From Oceanobacillus luteolus (GTDB taxonomy: Bacteria > Bacillota > Bacilli > Bacillales > Amphibacillaceae), in the NCBI RefSeq assembly GCF_023715655.1, contig NZ_JAMBON010000020.1:1-58125 (forward strand): a stretch of 58,125 bases of DNA, in the 5' to 3' direction. The notes under the pieces were generated by a model. That model saw nothing but the letters and a program-made list of their open reading frames with translations, ran no database searches and was not told where the DNA came from. A program made the translations under genes and the position numbers. Below, piece by piece: positions 41,028 to 50,517 of this stretch (its first letter is position 1; each line of letters begins with the position of its first letter).

Positions 41028-41453
41028 TTAGTCTTCGATTGTGATACCCATACTGCGGGCTGTACCTTCAACCATACGCATAGCTGCTTCAACATCCGCT
41101 GCGTTCAAATCCTGCATTTTAGTTTCCGCGATTTCCTTTACTTTATCACGTTTAACTGTAGCCACTTTAGTTTTGTTAGGCTCACCAGAACCAGAATTAA
41201 TTCCTGCTGCTTTCTTTAATAGAACAGCTGCTGGTGGAGTTTTCGTAATAAATGTAAATGAACGGTCTTCAAACACCGTAATTTCCACAGGGATAATTAA
41301 ACCCGCTTGGTCTTGTGTACGTGCGTTGAACTCTTTACAGAATCCCATGATGTTGATACCTGCTTGACCAAGTGCTGGTCCTACTGGTGGTGCTGGAGTA
41401 GCTTTTCCAGCTGGGATTTGTAGTTTCACTAATTTGATTACTTTATTCGCCAC
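41028..41453 (-). CDS. rplK: Ribosomal protein L11 (uL11)
   Basis: 141 residues from GTG at 41453 ([20 protein letters not shown]) with AAGGAGGTG upstream; longer readings run into the ribosome binding site. The proline-rich [20 protein letters not shown] hinge of the N-terminal domain (thiostrepton site, no change seen) and the RNA-binding C-terminal domain are complete. It is also the factor through which RelA senses stalled ribosomes. Confidence 0.98.
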   Translation of the reverse strand: MANKVIKLVKLQIPAGKATPAPPVGPALGQAGINIMGFCKEFNARTQDQAGLIIPVEITVFEDRSFTFITKTPPAAVLLKKAAGINSGSGEPNKTKVATVKRDKVKEIAETKMQDLNAADVEAAMRMVEGTARSMGITIED

Positions 41454-41550
41454 GAGACACACCTCCTTAAAGTCCGTGATGTGGTATTAGGGCTTTCCCC
41501 TCCCACTCATTTTATACACCTTCAATACGAAGCGCATAAATAACATTGAA

Positions 41551-41579
41551 ATTCTACCATGTATTTTATAAATACGCAA
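41551..41579 (-). promoter_or_regulatory. Sigma-A promoter of rplK-rplA
   Basis: Minus strand TTGCGT (41579-41574), 17-bp spacer, TAGAAT (41556-41551). It gives a leader of about 90 bases. Confidence 0.75.
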
Positions 41580-41661
41580 GTCTCATTCAATCTTTTTTAT
41601 ATGGTTTTATAAATAATAAAGCTCTCGCACCTTTAGATTGACTGGAATGAGCCCAAACGCT

Positions 41662-42195
41662 TTATAATTTTTCCACTTGGGAAAAGTCCAATTCAATCGG
41701 CGTTTCTCTGCCGAACATATTTACATGAACTTTAATTTTCTGCTTATCGAGATCGATGTTTTCAATCGTACCCTCAAAGTCGGCAAATGGACCTTCCTTC
41801 ACTCGGACGTTTTCTTTGATTTCAAAGTCAACTTGAACTTCCGTCGCTTGGACACCCATTCGCCTTAATACATCTTCAACTTCGTCAGGCATTAGTGGAG
41901 TAGGTTTTGTACCGTGTCCGCTGGAACCAACGAATCCCGTCACTCCAGGTGTATTTCTCACTACATACCAAGAATCATCTGTCATGACCATTTCTGTCAG
42001 CACATAACCAGGAAAGGATTTCTTTTTTACAACTTTCTTCTTACCGTTTTTAATTTCTGTTTCTTCATCTTCAGGAACGATGACGCGGAAGATTTTATCC
42101 TGCATCCCCATCGTTTCAACACGTTTCTCCAGATTGATCTTAACTTTATTCTCATAACCGGAGTACGTATGGACCACATACCAATTTTTCTCCAT
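41662..42195 (-). CDS. nusG: Transcription elongation factor NusG
   Basis: 177 residues. NGN domain (EKNWYVVHTYSGYENKVKIN, FPGYVLTEMVMTDDSWYVVR, TPGVTGFVGS) then a KOW domain (VRVKEGPFADFEGTIENIDL) near residue 130. It bridges RNA polymerase to Rho or the ribosome and in Bacillus makes RNA polymerase pause at TTNTTT sites. No strong ribosome binding site is next to the ATG; a GGGAGGGAAGGGG tract is about 20 bases away. Confidence 0.96.
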   Translation of the reverse strand: MEKNWYVVHTYSGYENKVKINLEKRVETMGMQDKIFRVIVPEDEETEIKNGKKKVVKKKSFPGYVLTEMVMTDDSWYVVRNTPGVTGFVGSSGHGTKPTPLMPDEVEDVLRRMGVQATEVQVDFEIKENVRVKEGPFADFEGTIENIDLDKQKIKVHVNMFGRETPIELDFSQVEKL

Positions 42196-42336
42196 GCTCT
42201 CAGGACACTCTTGCCCCTTCCCTCCCTTTATAGTAAATTAACGAAAAACCTCGGATAGCACCTTGGGACGTATTGGGGTGTTTGTCCTTTTACATGGTGC
42301 CATACTCAGACTGCTTCATGTTTCGCTCCAATATGA

Positions 42337-42365
42337 AAAACCCGTCTTAGTGCGGGTTTTCTTTT
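42337..42365 (-). terminator. Terminator between secE and nusG
   Basis: AAAACCCG (42337-42344) and CGGGTTTT (42353-42360) form a perfect 8-bp stem with an 8-base loop and T tracts on both sides. It would reduce read-through from rpmG-secE into nusG. Confidence 0.75.
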
Positions 42366-42412
42366 AAGTAACTATATTCATTCTCATTATAGCATATATG
42401 CTAAATTATTAT

Positions 42413-42580
42413 TCAAAAAAGTTCTAGAAACGATGAAATTCCTAAATCAACTATGAAAAAGAAGATAGCCATTAAAATAACAGTGCTCAAAACAATTACG
42501 GTATAACTTCTTAGTTCCTTACCAGTTGGCCAACTTACCTTTTTCATTTCTCGCGATACGTCTTTTAAGAACTTAAACAT
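42413..42580 (-). CDS. secE: Preprotein translocase subunit SecE
   Basis: 55 residues from ATG at 42580 (MFKFLKDVSREMKKVSWPTG), with a G-rich ribosome binding site; the frame could extend five codons but those cover that site. The amphipathic segment with the conserved KKVSWPT precedes one membrane helix (TVIVLSTVILMAIFFFIVDL). The short single-helix form is normal for Gram-positives. Clamps SecY. Confidence 0.95.
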   Translation of the reverse strand: MFKFLKDVSREMKKVSWPTGKELRSYTVIVLSTVILMAIFFFIVDLGISSFLELF

Positions 42581-42610
42581 TCTTGTACCCCCCAAGCTCC
42601 ACCTGATGCG

Positions 42611-42760
42611 CTACTTTGTCTCTCGATGCAATGTATGCTCCCCACAGTGTTTACAATATTTCTTCACTTCTAATCTGGTAGATGTTGTGGATACATTTTT
42701 ATTAGTTGAATAATTTCTGCTTGAGCAAATAGCACACGCTAAAGTTATCTTTTTACTCAT
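42611..42760 (-). CDS. rpmG: Ribosomal protein L33 (bL33), zinc-binding form
   Basis: 49 residues from ATG at 42760, too short for standard tracks. It reads [20 protein letters not shown] and ends [21 protein letters not shown] and CKHC provide four zinc ligands. This is the L33 copy that lies between sigH and secE in Bacillus (rpmGB). The longer-known rpmGA-type copy would be elsewhere. Confidence 0.94.
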   Translation of the reverse strand: MSKKITLACAICSSRNYSTNKNVSTTSTRLEVKKYCKHCGEHTLHRETK

Positions 42761-42798
42761 ATTATCATCCCTACTTACAGGGTATTTTTACAACTAAT

Positions 42799-42828
42799 AA
42801 TGTAGCATGACATTGCCTTTCGTGTCAA
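42799..42828 (-). promoter_or_regulatory. Sigma-A promoter of rpmG-secE
   Basis: Minus strand TTGACA (42828-42823), 18-bp spacer, TACATT (42804-42799), located just past the sigH stop. Confidence 0.75.
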
Positions 42829-42842
42829 CGCCACTCCGAGAT

Positions 42843-43496
42843 TTAACTTTTAATTTTATTTTCTTTGATCAATTGCTCCAGCTTTCTTTTGACTCTCTGA
42901 AGTGCATTATCAACCGACTTGACATGACGGTCCAGCTTCGCTGATATCTCTTGATAAGAACAACCATCAAGATAAAGATGAAGCACTTGCTTCTCAAATC
43001 CGCTTAATAATTCAGACAATTTGAACTCCATATCTACGAGTTTCTCTTGATTCACCAATAATTTTTCAGGATCGACTGACATGGAACCTGCGATTACATC
43101 GATTAAAGTCCGGTCCGATTCTTCATCAAAAATTGGCTTGTCCAATGAAACATAGGAATTCAGCGGGGTATGCTTTTGCCTTGTTGCGGTTTTGATAGCA
43201 GTAATGATTTGACGGGTTATACATAGTTCGGCAAAAGCTTTGAATGAAGATAATTTTTCTTTATCATAATCTCGAATTGCTTTGTAAAGTCCGATCATAC
43301 CTTCTTGGACGATATCCTCACGATCGGCACCAATCAAAAAGTAGGCTTGCGCTTTCCCTTGGACAAAGTTGCGATATTTATTGATCAGAAAATCTAACGC
43401 ATGTTTGTCTTCTTGATGAATCAAATGAATGAGTTCTTCATCATCAAGCATATGTAAGCCTGAATATTCCGTGTCCAATTGCTTGAGCTCCACCAA
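42843..43496 (-). CDS. sigH: RNA polymerase sigma-H factor
   Basis: 217 residues from TTG 43496 (a GTG one codon later is equally likely). Sigma region 2 (EDIVQEGMIGLYKAIRDYDK, the core-binding and -10 part) and region 4 (LSELLSGFEKQVLHLYLDGC, SYQEISAKLDRHVKSVDNAL helix-turn-helix) are clear. It controls the onset of sporulation and competence in Bacillus; in this organism only the factor itself is shown. Confidence 0.95.
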   Translation of the reverse strand: MVELKQLDTEYSGLHMLDDEELIHLIHQEDKHALDFLINKYRNFVQGKAQAYFLIGADREDIVQEGMIGLYKAIRDYDKEKLSSFKAFAELCITRQIITAIKTATRQKHTPLNSYVSLDKPIFDEESDRTLIDVIAGSMSVDPEKLLVNQEKLVDMEFKLSELLSGFEKQVLHLYLDGCSYQEISAKLDRHVKSVDNALQRVKRKLEQLIKENKIKS

Positions 43497-43538
43497 GAAT
43501 TACCCCCGTTCCCATATGATAAGCTAGCTGTAAACGCT

Positions 43539-43568
43539 ATTATATAGCAGAGATAGCGCTTTCGTCAA
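43539..43568 (-). promoter_or_regulatory. Promoter of sigH
   Basis: Minus strand TTGACG (43568-43563), 18-bp spacer, TATAAT (43544-43539), between rae1 and sigH. Confidence 0.75.
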
Positions 43569-43608
43569 TATCTTCCAGCGGTTTTTTACATGAAAATGAT
43601 AAATTTTC

Positions 43609-44118
43609 TCAATTTTCTCCCCTACGCATCTTTTCAAACCGCTCCAGTATCTCTTGATCAAGGATAATTTTCGATTTAGGTTGCTTTTTTTCTTGCTCCT
43701 TCAAACGCAAAGTAATTTCATTTTCCATATCTTGCAGTTCCACTTTCAGCTCGCGGGCAGACAATCTTAACGCACCTTGGGCAAATATGGTCCGTTGCTC
43801 CGTATAGTCAGAAGTCGCTACATAGACTTGAGTTTTTACATTTTTCAGCTTCTTGATCAACCGTTCAATCCGCTCATCAGCCGTTTCGTTCTCTTTCGTG
43901 TAGATGACTTCAACTTTAAACTTCTTCAGTTTACTTTCCTTCCCTGGCGCTTCGTGGGCATCAAAGACAATAATGACTTTTGTATCTGTGAAAGCTTGAT
44001 AGTCTGCCATCCGTTCAATAAGCAGATCTCTAGCAGCTGCCATATCCTTATCTCGCAATCGTTGTAGTTCTTCCCAATCGCCAATAATATTGTAGCCATC
44101 TACTAGTAAAATGTTCAT
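43609..44118 (-). CDS. rae1: Ribosome-associated endoribonuclease Rae1 (YacP, NYN domain)
   Basis: 169 residues. N-terminal ILLVDGYNIIGDWEELQRLR with the conserved Asp, VIIVFDAHEAPGKESK and YVATSDYTEQRTIFAQGALR are the acidic metal-site motifs of the NYN/PIN fold. In B. subtilis the protein cuts mRNA in the ribosomal A site. The start overlaps the rlmB stop by one base (TGATG). Confidence 0.92.
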   Translation of the reverse strand: MNILLVDGYNIIGDWEELQRLRDKDMAAARDLLIERMADYQAFTDTKVIIVFDAHEAPGKESKLKKFKVEVIYTKENETADERIERLIKKLKNVKTQVYVATSDYTEQRTIFAQGALRLSARELKVELQDMENEITLRLKEQEKKQPKSKIILDQEILERFEKMRRGEN

Positions 44119-44864
44119 CAGCTCTCACCCAGCGGATTACGCTTCCTGTATACCTCATATAGTAATAAACTGCATGCGACCGAAGCATTGAGTGAGGACA
44201 CTTCTCCGGACATCGGGATGCTTACGGTCCAGTCGCATTTTTTCTTGACGAGCCTGGATATTCCTTTACCTTCATTTCCGATGACAACAGCAATCGGAAG
44301 TGTACCGTCCAGTCTGCGGTAATCTTCTGTCGCTTCTCCAGCTGTTCCAACAACCCAGATATTTTTCTCTTTTAGTTCATCAATCGTATTTGCGATATTT
44401 GTCACACGAACGACAGGGACATGTTCAATTGCCCCAGCAGCGGTTTTAGCGACGGTTGCGGTAAGTCCAACTGAACGTCGCTTCGGAATAATGACTCCAT
44501 GTACTCCAGTAGCATCTGCAGTCCGCAGAATGGAACCAAGATTATGCGGATCTTCCAACTCGTCCAATATAATAAAAAAAGGATCTTCCCCTTTTTGTTC
44601 CGCACGATCAAATAAATCATCAAGAGTTCCATAATCATAAGAAGCAACGTATGCAACAATCCCCTGATGATTCCCATCAGATAGCGAGTCAAGCTTAGAT
44701 TTCGGTACTTTCTGTACAATTGTTCCAGCTTCTTTTGCACGCTGCTTTAATTTGCTTACAGTACTAGGGTTCAAATGCTCAGAAACAAATACTTTATTTA
44801 CTGAACGTCCAGAGGAGAGTGCCTCCATCACTGGGTTTTTGCCTATAATTATTTCTTCACTCAT
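44118..44864 (-). CDS. rlmB: 23S rRNA (guanosine-2'-O-) methyltransferase RlmB
   Basis: 248 residues, SpoU/TrmH family. N-terminal substrate domain GKNPVMEALSSGRSVNKVFV, then the knotted SAM domain with LDELEDPHNLGSILRTADAT (motif 1), VIGNEGKGISRLVKKKCDWT (motif 2) and SLNASVACSLLLYE (motif 3). Modifies the 2'-OH of a 23S guanosine (G2251 in E. coli numbering). Confidence 0.93.
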   Translation of the reverse strand: MSEEIIIGKNPVMEALSSGRSVNKVFVSEHLNPSTVSKLKQRAKEAGTIVQKVPKSKLDSLSDGNHQGIVAYVASYDYGTLDDLFDRAEQKGEDPFFIILDELEDPHNLGSILRTADATGVHGVIIPKRRSVGLTATVAKTAAGAIEHVPVVRVTNIANTIDELKEKNIWVVGTAGEATEDYRRLDGTLPIAVVIGNEGKGISRLVKKKCDWTVSIPMSGEVSSLNASVACSLLLYEVYRKRNPLGES

Positions 44865-45258
44865 CTCTTTTCTTCCCTTCTTCTATGAAAGTTACAGCAG
44901 CTTGCATCAATTCATGAAGCCTGTCTTCATTCTTATCCAAATAGTGGTAGCCTAGTAAAGCTTCAAAAGCTGTGCTATAACGATAGGTTTGTACACTACT
45001 GTTTTTTGGTATAGATCCAGATTTTGCATTTCTGCCGCGAGCGACGATTTTTCGCTCATCTTCATCAAGCAGCTCGGAATCCAGCCAGTGGAGCAAGACA
45101 GTGGCCTGCCCCTTTGCTGAAACAAACCGGACAGCTTGTTGATGCAGCAAATGGGGCTTGACCTGACCTGAATTTAATAGATATTCCCTGACATATACTT
45201 CATAAATGGCATCACCCATGTAAGCGAGCGCTAAACTCTTCATTTGTTTCGCATTCAT
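44857..45258 (-). CDS. mrnC: Mini-ribonuclease III
   Basis: 133 residues from ATG at 45258 (MNAKQMKSLALAYMGDAIYE), preceded by AGAGG; a TTG farther upstream would overlap cysS. An RNase III catalytic domain without dsRNA-binding domain; the Asp of YMGDAIYEVYVR is the catalytic residue. It matures 23S rRNA ends in B. subtilis. The start is 2 bases after the cysS stop. Confidence 0.93.
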   Translation of the reverse strand: MNAKQMKSLALAYMGDAIYEVYVREYLLNSGQVKPHLLHQQAVRFVSAKGQATVLLHWLDSELLDEDERKIVARGRNAKSGSIPKNSSVQTYRYSTAFEALLGYHYLDKNEDRLHELMQAAVTFIEEGKKRDE

Positions 45259-45260
45259 GT

Positions 45261-46661
45261 TTAGCCTCTTTTCCAACGAACTCCCTGTGCAGTGTCTTCT
45301 AAAATGATTGATTTTTCTTTTAGAAGGTCTCTGATTTCATCTGCACGTTTATAGTCTTTATTTTTTCTTGCTTCATTTCTTTCTTCAATCAGTGCATCGA
45401 TCTCTTCATCCAATAATTCCTGCTCCACTTCCACTTCTATACCAAGAATACGGAGGAGGTTGGCGATTGCTGTTTGGAAAGTCTCGAGTACCGAGCTATC
45501 TGTTTGTTCTTTACCGATATAAATATTTGCTTCTTTAGCAAGGTCGAACAGTATAGAAATAGCATTTGCTGTATTGAAATCATCATTCATTTCTTTTTCA
45601 AAATCCAATGTGAACTGCTCTATCTTGGATAGCCATTCCTCAGAGTCGCCAACAAGATTCAAGCTTGCTTGCTTCCGATGTTCAAGGTTATGATATGCGG
45701 TCTTAATCCTATCCAAGCTGTTTTTCGCACTCTCCAGGAGTTCTTCCGTAAAGTTGATCGGATTACGGTAATGCACACTTAGCATAAAGAATCGTAATAC
45801 TTGAGGATCGTGCTGCTCAATCAGTTCTCTAGTCAACACGAAGTTCCCCAATGATTTGGACATCTTTTCATTATCGATATTGATATAGCCATTATGCATC
45901 CAGTAATTAGCAAACGGCTTTTCGTTTAAAGATTCGGATTGAGCTATTTCATTCTCATGGTGCGGGAACGTTAAATCCTGTCCGCCAGCATGAATATCAA
46001 TCGTTTCGCCAAGATATTTCTTTGCCATCGCTGAGCACTCGATGTGCCAGCCTGGTCTTCCTTCACCCCAAGGTGAGTTCCATGCGATTTCTCCGTCTTT
46101 GGCTTTCTTCCAGAGCGCAAAGTCCAGCGGGTCATCTTTCCTTTCACCGACTTGAATCCGCGCCCCAGCACGCAGCTCGTCAATAGATTGTTGCGAAAGC
46201 TTACCATACTCTTCAAACGCACGCGGTTTAAAATACACATCACCTGCTGCTTCATATGCATATCCTTTATCAATCAATCCTTGAATAAAGGTGATGATAT
46301 CATCCATCGTTTCTGTAACCCGGGGATGATGGGTCGCTTTCTTCACACCTAATGCTTGCACATCCTCTAAATAGGCATCAATAAAACGGTTTGCCAATGT
46401 GCGGACATCCTCGCCGCTTTCCCTCGCGGCATTGATGATTTTATCATCGACATCCGTGAAATTAAGTACATAATTCACTTCGTAGCCTCTATATTCAAAA
46501 TAGCGTCTCACAGTATCAAATACAATTGCCGGGCGGGCGTTTCCAATGTGAATGTAGTTATAAACCGTCGGCCCACAAACATACATTCTTACCTTACCTT
46601 CTTCAATTGGGTTGAATACTTCTTTTTCTCTTGTTAACGTATTATATATTTTAATCGACAT
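45261..46661 (-). CDS. cysS: Cysteinyl-tRNA synthetase
   Basis: 466 residues, class [17 protein letters not shown] holds the first zinc Cys and the HIGH-type motif; [15 protein letters not shown] gives further zinc ligands and KMSKSLGN the KMSKS loop. Overlaps cysE by 11 bases. Controlled with cysE by the upstream T-box. Confidence 0.97.
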   Translation of the reverse strand: MSIKIYNTLTREKEVFNPIEEGKVRMYVCGPTVYNYIHIGNARPAIVFDTVRRYFEYRGYEVNYVLNFTDVDDKIINAARESGEDVRTLANRFIDAYLEDVQALGVKKATHHPRVTETMDDIITFIQGLIDKGYAYEAAGDVYFKPRAFEEYGKLSQQSIDELRAGARIQVGERKDDPLDFALWKKAKDGEIAWNSPWGEGRPGWHIECSAMAKKYLGETIDIHAGGQDLTFPHHENEIAQSESLNEKPFANYWMHNGYINIDNEKMSKSLGNFVLTRELIEQHDPQVLRFFMLSVHYRNPINFTEELLESAKNSLDRIKTAYHNLEHRKQASLNLVGDSEEWLSKIEQFTLDFEKEMNDDFNTANAISILFDLAKEANIYIGKEQTDSSVLETFQTAIANLLRILGIEVEVEQELLDEEIDALIEERNEARKNKDYKRADEIRDLLKEKSIILEDTAQGVRWKRG

Positions 46662-47313
46662 TCTGGAGCTGACTCCTTTCCTTGAGTTTCACTAATTCAG
46701 CTTGAAGTGCATCTATTTGTTCTTGCATTTCCTTCATTTTATCAGCTACTGGATCCGGCAACTTATGATGATCTAAATCTTTCACCCTCACACCATCTTG
46801 CACAATAACCTTTCCAGGAATCCCAACGACTGTTGAGTTTGCCGGAACATCTTTAAGGACAACTGAGCCTCCCCCGACTTTAGCATTTTCTCCAATGGTG
46901 ATGGAACCTAATACTTTTGCTCCTGTAGAAATAAGTGCATTATCTTTTACCGTCGGGTGTCGCTTGCCTTTTTCCTTTCCTGTTCCACCGAGGGTCACAC
47001 CCTGATAAATGGTTACATTATCACCAATTTCACATGTCTCCCCGATCACGACGCCCATACCATGGTCAATGAACAACCGTCTGCCTATCTTTGCACCTGG
47101 ATGTATTTCAATTCCGGTGAAGAATCGGCTAACCTGTGAAATGACTCGTGCGAGGAAAAATAATCTTTTATTATAAAACGCATGGGCTATCCGGTGAAAC
47201 CATACAGCATGGAGGCCTGAATATGTTAAGAAAACCTCAAAATATGTTCGTGCAGCAGGGTCCTGTTCAAACACAACATCCATATCTTCCTTCATGCGTT
47301 TAAAAATACCCAT
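46651..47313 (-). CDS. cysE: Serine O-acetyltransferase
   Basis: 220 residues. N-terminal helical part, then a left-handed beta helix of hexapeptide repeats with the active-site [20 protein letters not shown] and [22 protein letters not shown]-terminal coiled-coil tail of about 30 residues follows ([18 protein letters not shown]). First step of cysteine synthesis from serine. First gene after the T-box, so the cell couples cysteine synthesis and charging to uncharged tRNA-Cys. Confidence 0.96.
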   Translation of the reverse strand: MGIFKRMKEDMDVVFEQDPAARTYFEVFLTYSGLHAVWFHRIAHAFYNKRLFFLARVISQVSRFFTGIEIHPGAKIGRRLFIDHGMGVVIGETCEIGDNVTIYQGVTLGGTGKEKGKRHPTVKDNALISTGAKVLGSITIGENAKVGGGSVVLKDVPANSTVVGIPGKVIVQDGVRVKDLDHHKLPDPVADKMKEMQEQIDALQAELVKLKERSQLQNVD

Positions 47314-47367
47314 TACCCGTTACCACCTTTCTTAGGATCGTTCCAAGTTGCCCAAAAAAACAACAAA

Positions 47368-47625
47368 AAAATGCGCCTCTGCAAATACAGAGACGCATTT
47401 TCCTTGCGCGGTTCCACTCTGTTTGAAAGAAACATATACTTCCTTCCAACTCGTGCTCTTGTTAACGGTAGAGGACCGCTATCATGTACTAAGGTTTCCA
47501 TGATAGACTCCGAGGGGCACTTCGGAAATTTCGCTTAAAATCACTCGCAGCCAAGGTGATTCTCTCTGTATAAACGAAAGACTTCCTACTTTTCCTCTTC
47601 AACGTTCCAATATTTATTATTACTA
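47368..47625 (-). promoter_or_regulatory. T-box leader of cysE-cysS, probably sensing tRNA-Cys
   Basis: The T-box sequence TGGAACCGCGCAAGG is at 47416-47402 on the minus strand. It precedes the terminator AAATGCGTCTCTG/CAGAGGCGCATTT (47401-47368) with a T run. Upstream, stem I contains the hairpin GAATCACCTTGGCTGCGAGTG typical of the T-box apical part, and TGC (47519-47517) in GAAGTGCCC is the probable Cys specifier. The minus-strand reading frame of 62 codons here is an artefact of the leader. Confidence 0.88.
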
Positions 47626-47682
47626 TATTACAGTTTTTAAATTTTGTGAAGCCTTATGCGTAAGCGTATCAAAGAAGTTTTT

Positions 47683-49155
47683 TTAGTTTGAAGATAACTC
47701 CTGTAACACTTTATCAAGACGTGTAATGACGACGTCTTTACCTAAAAGCTCAATTGCCAGTGGCAGTTCGGGGCCATGTGTTTGACCGGTCGTTGCGACA
47801 CGGATAGGCATGAATAATTTTTTACCTTTATGGCCAGTTTCTTTTTGAGTTGCTTTTGTTTGAGCCTTGATTTCATCAGCTGTAAAATCATCCAATTGAC
47901 TTAACTTATCTCTGAAAGTCGAAAGGACTTCCGGCACCTGCTCTTCCTCCAACACATTCGTAGCCGCTTCGTCATACGTGATATCGTCTGTAAAGAACAG
48001 TTCCGTCAATTCAATTATTTCTTCACCATAGCGCAGCTGCTCGCGATAGAGTGAAATGACTTTTTCAGCCCAGTTTCTTTGCTCTTCATCCATATCTTCT
48101 GAGAGCTTCCCAGCTTTAATTAAATACGGCATAGCCAGGTCAATGACCTTATCCAACTCTGAGTTTTTAATATACTCATTGTTCATCCATTTTAATTTTT
48201 GCTGATCGAAGATTGCTGGAGATGTGGATAATCTCTCTGGATCAAAAATCTCAATCAATGTTGCTTTATCGAAAATCTCTTCTTCACCAACTGGAGACCA
48301 ACCAAGTAAACTGATGAAGTTGAACATCGCTTCTGGCAAATAACCAAGATTACGGTATTGCTCAATGAATTGCAGAATATGTTCATCCCGCTTACTTAAT
48401 TTCTTACGGTTTTCATTTAAGATGAGTGTCATATGACCATACTTCGGCGGCGTCCATCCAAACGCTTCATAAATCATCATTTGTTTTGGTGTATTTGAAA
48501 TATGCTCTTCCCCCCGAAGAACATGAGTGATATTCATAAGATGATCATCAATAGCAACCGCAAAGTTATATGTTGGGATGCCATTTTTCTTTACAATGAC
48601 CCAGTCACCAAAGTCACTGGATTCAAACGTAATATCTTTCCGCACAAGATCATTGAATGTATACGTAACATCATCCGGAACACGGAAACGAATACTAGGC
48701 AATCTTCCTTCCGCTTCAAAAGCTGCGATTTGCTCTTCCGTCAAATCACGATGTGCACCAGAATACTTCGGAACCTGGCCTTTTGCTTTTTGTTCCTCAC
48801 GTTCATTTTCCAGTTCTTCTTCCGTCATATAACATTTATAAGCAAGCCCACGCTCAAGTAGCTCGTCCACATATTTTTGATAAATATCCAGACGCTCTGT
48901 CTGACGGTATGGACCATAGTCTCCACCGACATCTGGGCCTTCTTCCCATTCAATTCCCAGCCATTTCAGGTATTGAAGTTGGCTTTCTTCGCCACCTTCA
49001 ACATTACGTTTTTCATCTGTATCCTCTGTACGGATAATAAAGTCTCCACCGTAATGTTTGGCAAATAAGTAATTAAATAATGCTGTTCTAGCGTTTCCAA
49101 TATGCAAATGACCTGTCGGGCTTGGTGCATAGCGAACACGAACCTCATTCGTCAT
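47683..49155 (-). CDS. gltX: Glutamyl-tRNA synthetase
   Basis: 490 residues from ATG at 49155 ([20 protein letters not shown]), preceded by GAGGGG; a longer frame reaches back past the promoter region and is rejected. HIGN and KLSKRDEH are the class I signature loops. In Bacillales this non-discriminating enzyme also charges tRNA-Gln with Glu for later amidation. In B. subtilis ispD and ispF precede it; here yacL does. Confidence 0.97.
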   Translation of the reverse strand: MTNEVRVRYAPSPTGHLHIGNARTALFNYLFAKHYGGDFIIRTEDTDEKRNVEGGEESQLQYLKWLGIEWEEGPDVGGDYGPYRQTERLDIYQKYVDELLERGLAYKCYMTEEELENEREEQKAKGQVPKYSGAHRDLTEEQIAAFEAEGRLPSIRFRVPDDVTYTFNDLVRKDITFESSDFGDWVIVKKNGIPTYNFAVAIDDHLMNITHVLRGEEHISNTPKQMMIYEAFGWTPPKYGHMTLILNENRKKLSKRDEHILQFIEQYRNLGYLPEAMFNFISLLGWSPVGEEEIFDKATLIEIFDPERLSTSPAIFDQQKLKWMNNEYIKNSELDKVIDLAMPYLIKAGKLSEDMDEEQRNWAEKVISLYREQLRYGEEIIELTELFFTDDITYDEAATNVLEEEQVPEVLSTFRDKLSQLDDFTADEIKAQTKATQKETGHKGKKLFMPIRVATTGQTHGPELPLAIELLGKDVVITRLDKVLQELSSN

Positions 49156-49258
49156 GATGCTTCCCCTCTTTTCTAAAAATAGCCTTAAATTATACATTAA
49201 CAGCCCACCCAGCAGAAATGCTTTACTCTCGACTGGATTTTGTGTTGATTGATGCAAG

Positions 49259-49289
49259 AAAAGTGATAACAATTTGTGTTATCACTTTT
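49259..49289 (-). terminator. Terminator after yacL
   Basis: AAAAGTGATAACA (49259-49271) and TGTTATCACTTTT (49277-49289) form a perfect 13-bp stem with a 5-base loop, followed by TTTTCTT on the minus strand. Confidence 0.8.
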
Positions 49290-49320
49290 AAACTCTTATC
49301 CATAATAAGTTATACCTTTT

Positions 49321-50418
49321 TTACAGTGCTTTTTCAAGTGTTTTTGGTTTGGCAAAAATCATTCTGCCTGCTGAGGTCTGCAGCACACTTGTGATGATGA
49401 CCTCAATCGTCTTGCCGATATAATCCCGACCTTCTTCCACAACAATCATCGTTCCATCATCCAAATATGCGATACCCTGTCTCTGTTCTTTCCCGTCCTT
49501 GATCACTTGGACTACGAGTTCTTCACCAGGAAGGACAACAGGTTTGACCGCATTTGCCAAGTCATTGATATTTAGAACTGGCACACGCTGCAAATCACAT
49601 ACTTTGTTTAAATTAAAATCATTTGTAACGACGATTCCGTTTGTCACCTTCGCGAGTTTGATAAGCTTGCTGTCTACTTCAGCAATATCCTCAAAATCTC
49701 CTTCATAAATCTCTACTTGAATCGGCAATTCCTTTTGAATACGGTTTAGGACATCTAACCCGCGTCTGCCGCGGTTCCTCTTCAATGCATCGGAGGAGTC
49801 AGCGATATGTTGCAACTCACCTAAAACAAATTGAGGAATTACCAGTGTCCCCTCTAAAAATCCCGTACTGCAAATATCGGCAATTCTGCCGTCAATGATT
49901 ACACTTGTATCGAGAATCTTCGGTTTCGGTATATCTTGAACCACATCATCTGCATCTTCACTATTTGTATTTTTGGGCTTCTCTTTTTTACCAGCCCGCA
50001 ATAGATTGGAAAACTCATCTCGACGACGGAAGCCTACGCGAAAACCTAAATAACCTAGGATAATTGTAATGAAGATTGGAAGCACCTGAGAGACTACTTG
50101 AATGTTGATATCTTGTAGCGGCATCGTAACAAGGTAAGAAATAACAAGTCCAACGATCATCCCTAAACTACCAAAAAACAAATCCATAGCAGGTAGTTTG
50201 ATGAGAGCTTCTTCTATCCATTTGAAGAAATTCACTACATAATCAACAATAAAGTATGAGAGTAAAAATAAAATAAGGGCACCAACAACCATCCCAAGGT
50301 AAGGATTTTTCAATAAGTCCATATCTAGGTTCAATAAATTTATGATAACCGGAATATATAGATACCCAATCGTTCCACCAAGGACGATAAAAAAGATATG
50401 AACAACCTTTTTCAGCAT
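49321..50418 (-). CDS. yacL: PIN/TRAM-domain membrane protein YacL
   Basis: 365 residues. Four membrane helices in the first 130 residues, then a PIN nuclease domain ([20 protein letters not shown], with further acids in [13 protein letters not shown]) and a C-terminal TRAM RNA-binding domain ([20 protein letters not shown]). Function is unknown; metal-dependent RNase activity is inferred from the fold. In B. subtilis disA lies between radA and this gene; here only 99 bases separate them. Confidence 0.9.
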   Translation of the reverse strand: MLKKVVHIFFIVLGGTIGYLYIPVIINLLNLDMDLLKNPYLGMVVGALILFLLSYFIVDYVVNFFKWIEEALIKLPAMDLFFGSLGMIVGLVISYLVTMPLQDINIQVVSQVLPIFITIILGYLGFRVGFRRRDEFSNLLRAGKKEKPKNTNSEDADDVVQDIPKPKILDTSVIIDGRIADICSTGFLEGTLVIPQFVLGELQHIADSSDALKRNRGRRGLDVLNRIQKELPIQVEIYEGDFEDIAEVDSKLIKLAKVTNGIVVTNDFNLNKVCDLQRVPVLNINDLANAVKPVVLPGEELVVQVIKDGKEQRQGIAYLDDGTMIVVEEGRDYIGKTIEVIITSVLQTSAGRMIFAKPKTLEKAL

Positions 50419-50517
50419 ACTTTCACCTCCTAACGTTTATTATTACCTTTATTTACTATTTATAACCATTAACGAATAGAATAACGACGAATCCTTAAAA
50501 TTCATTAAAAGTGTAAA

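Noticed and set aside
47313..47501. 62-codon minus-strand frame next to cysE
   Set aside because: It lies wholly inside the T-box leader, whose conserved sequence and structure explain the bases.
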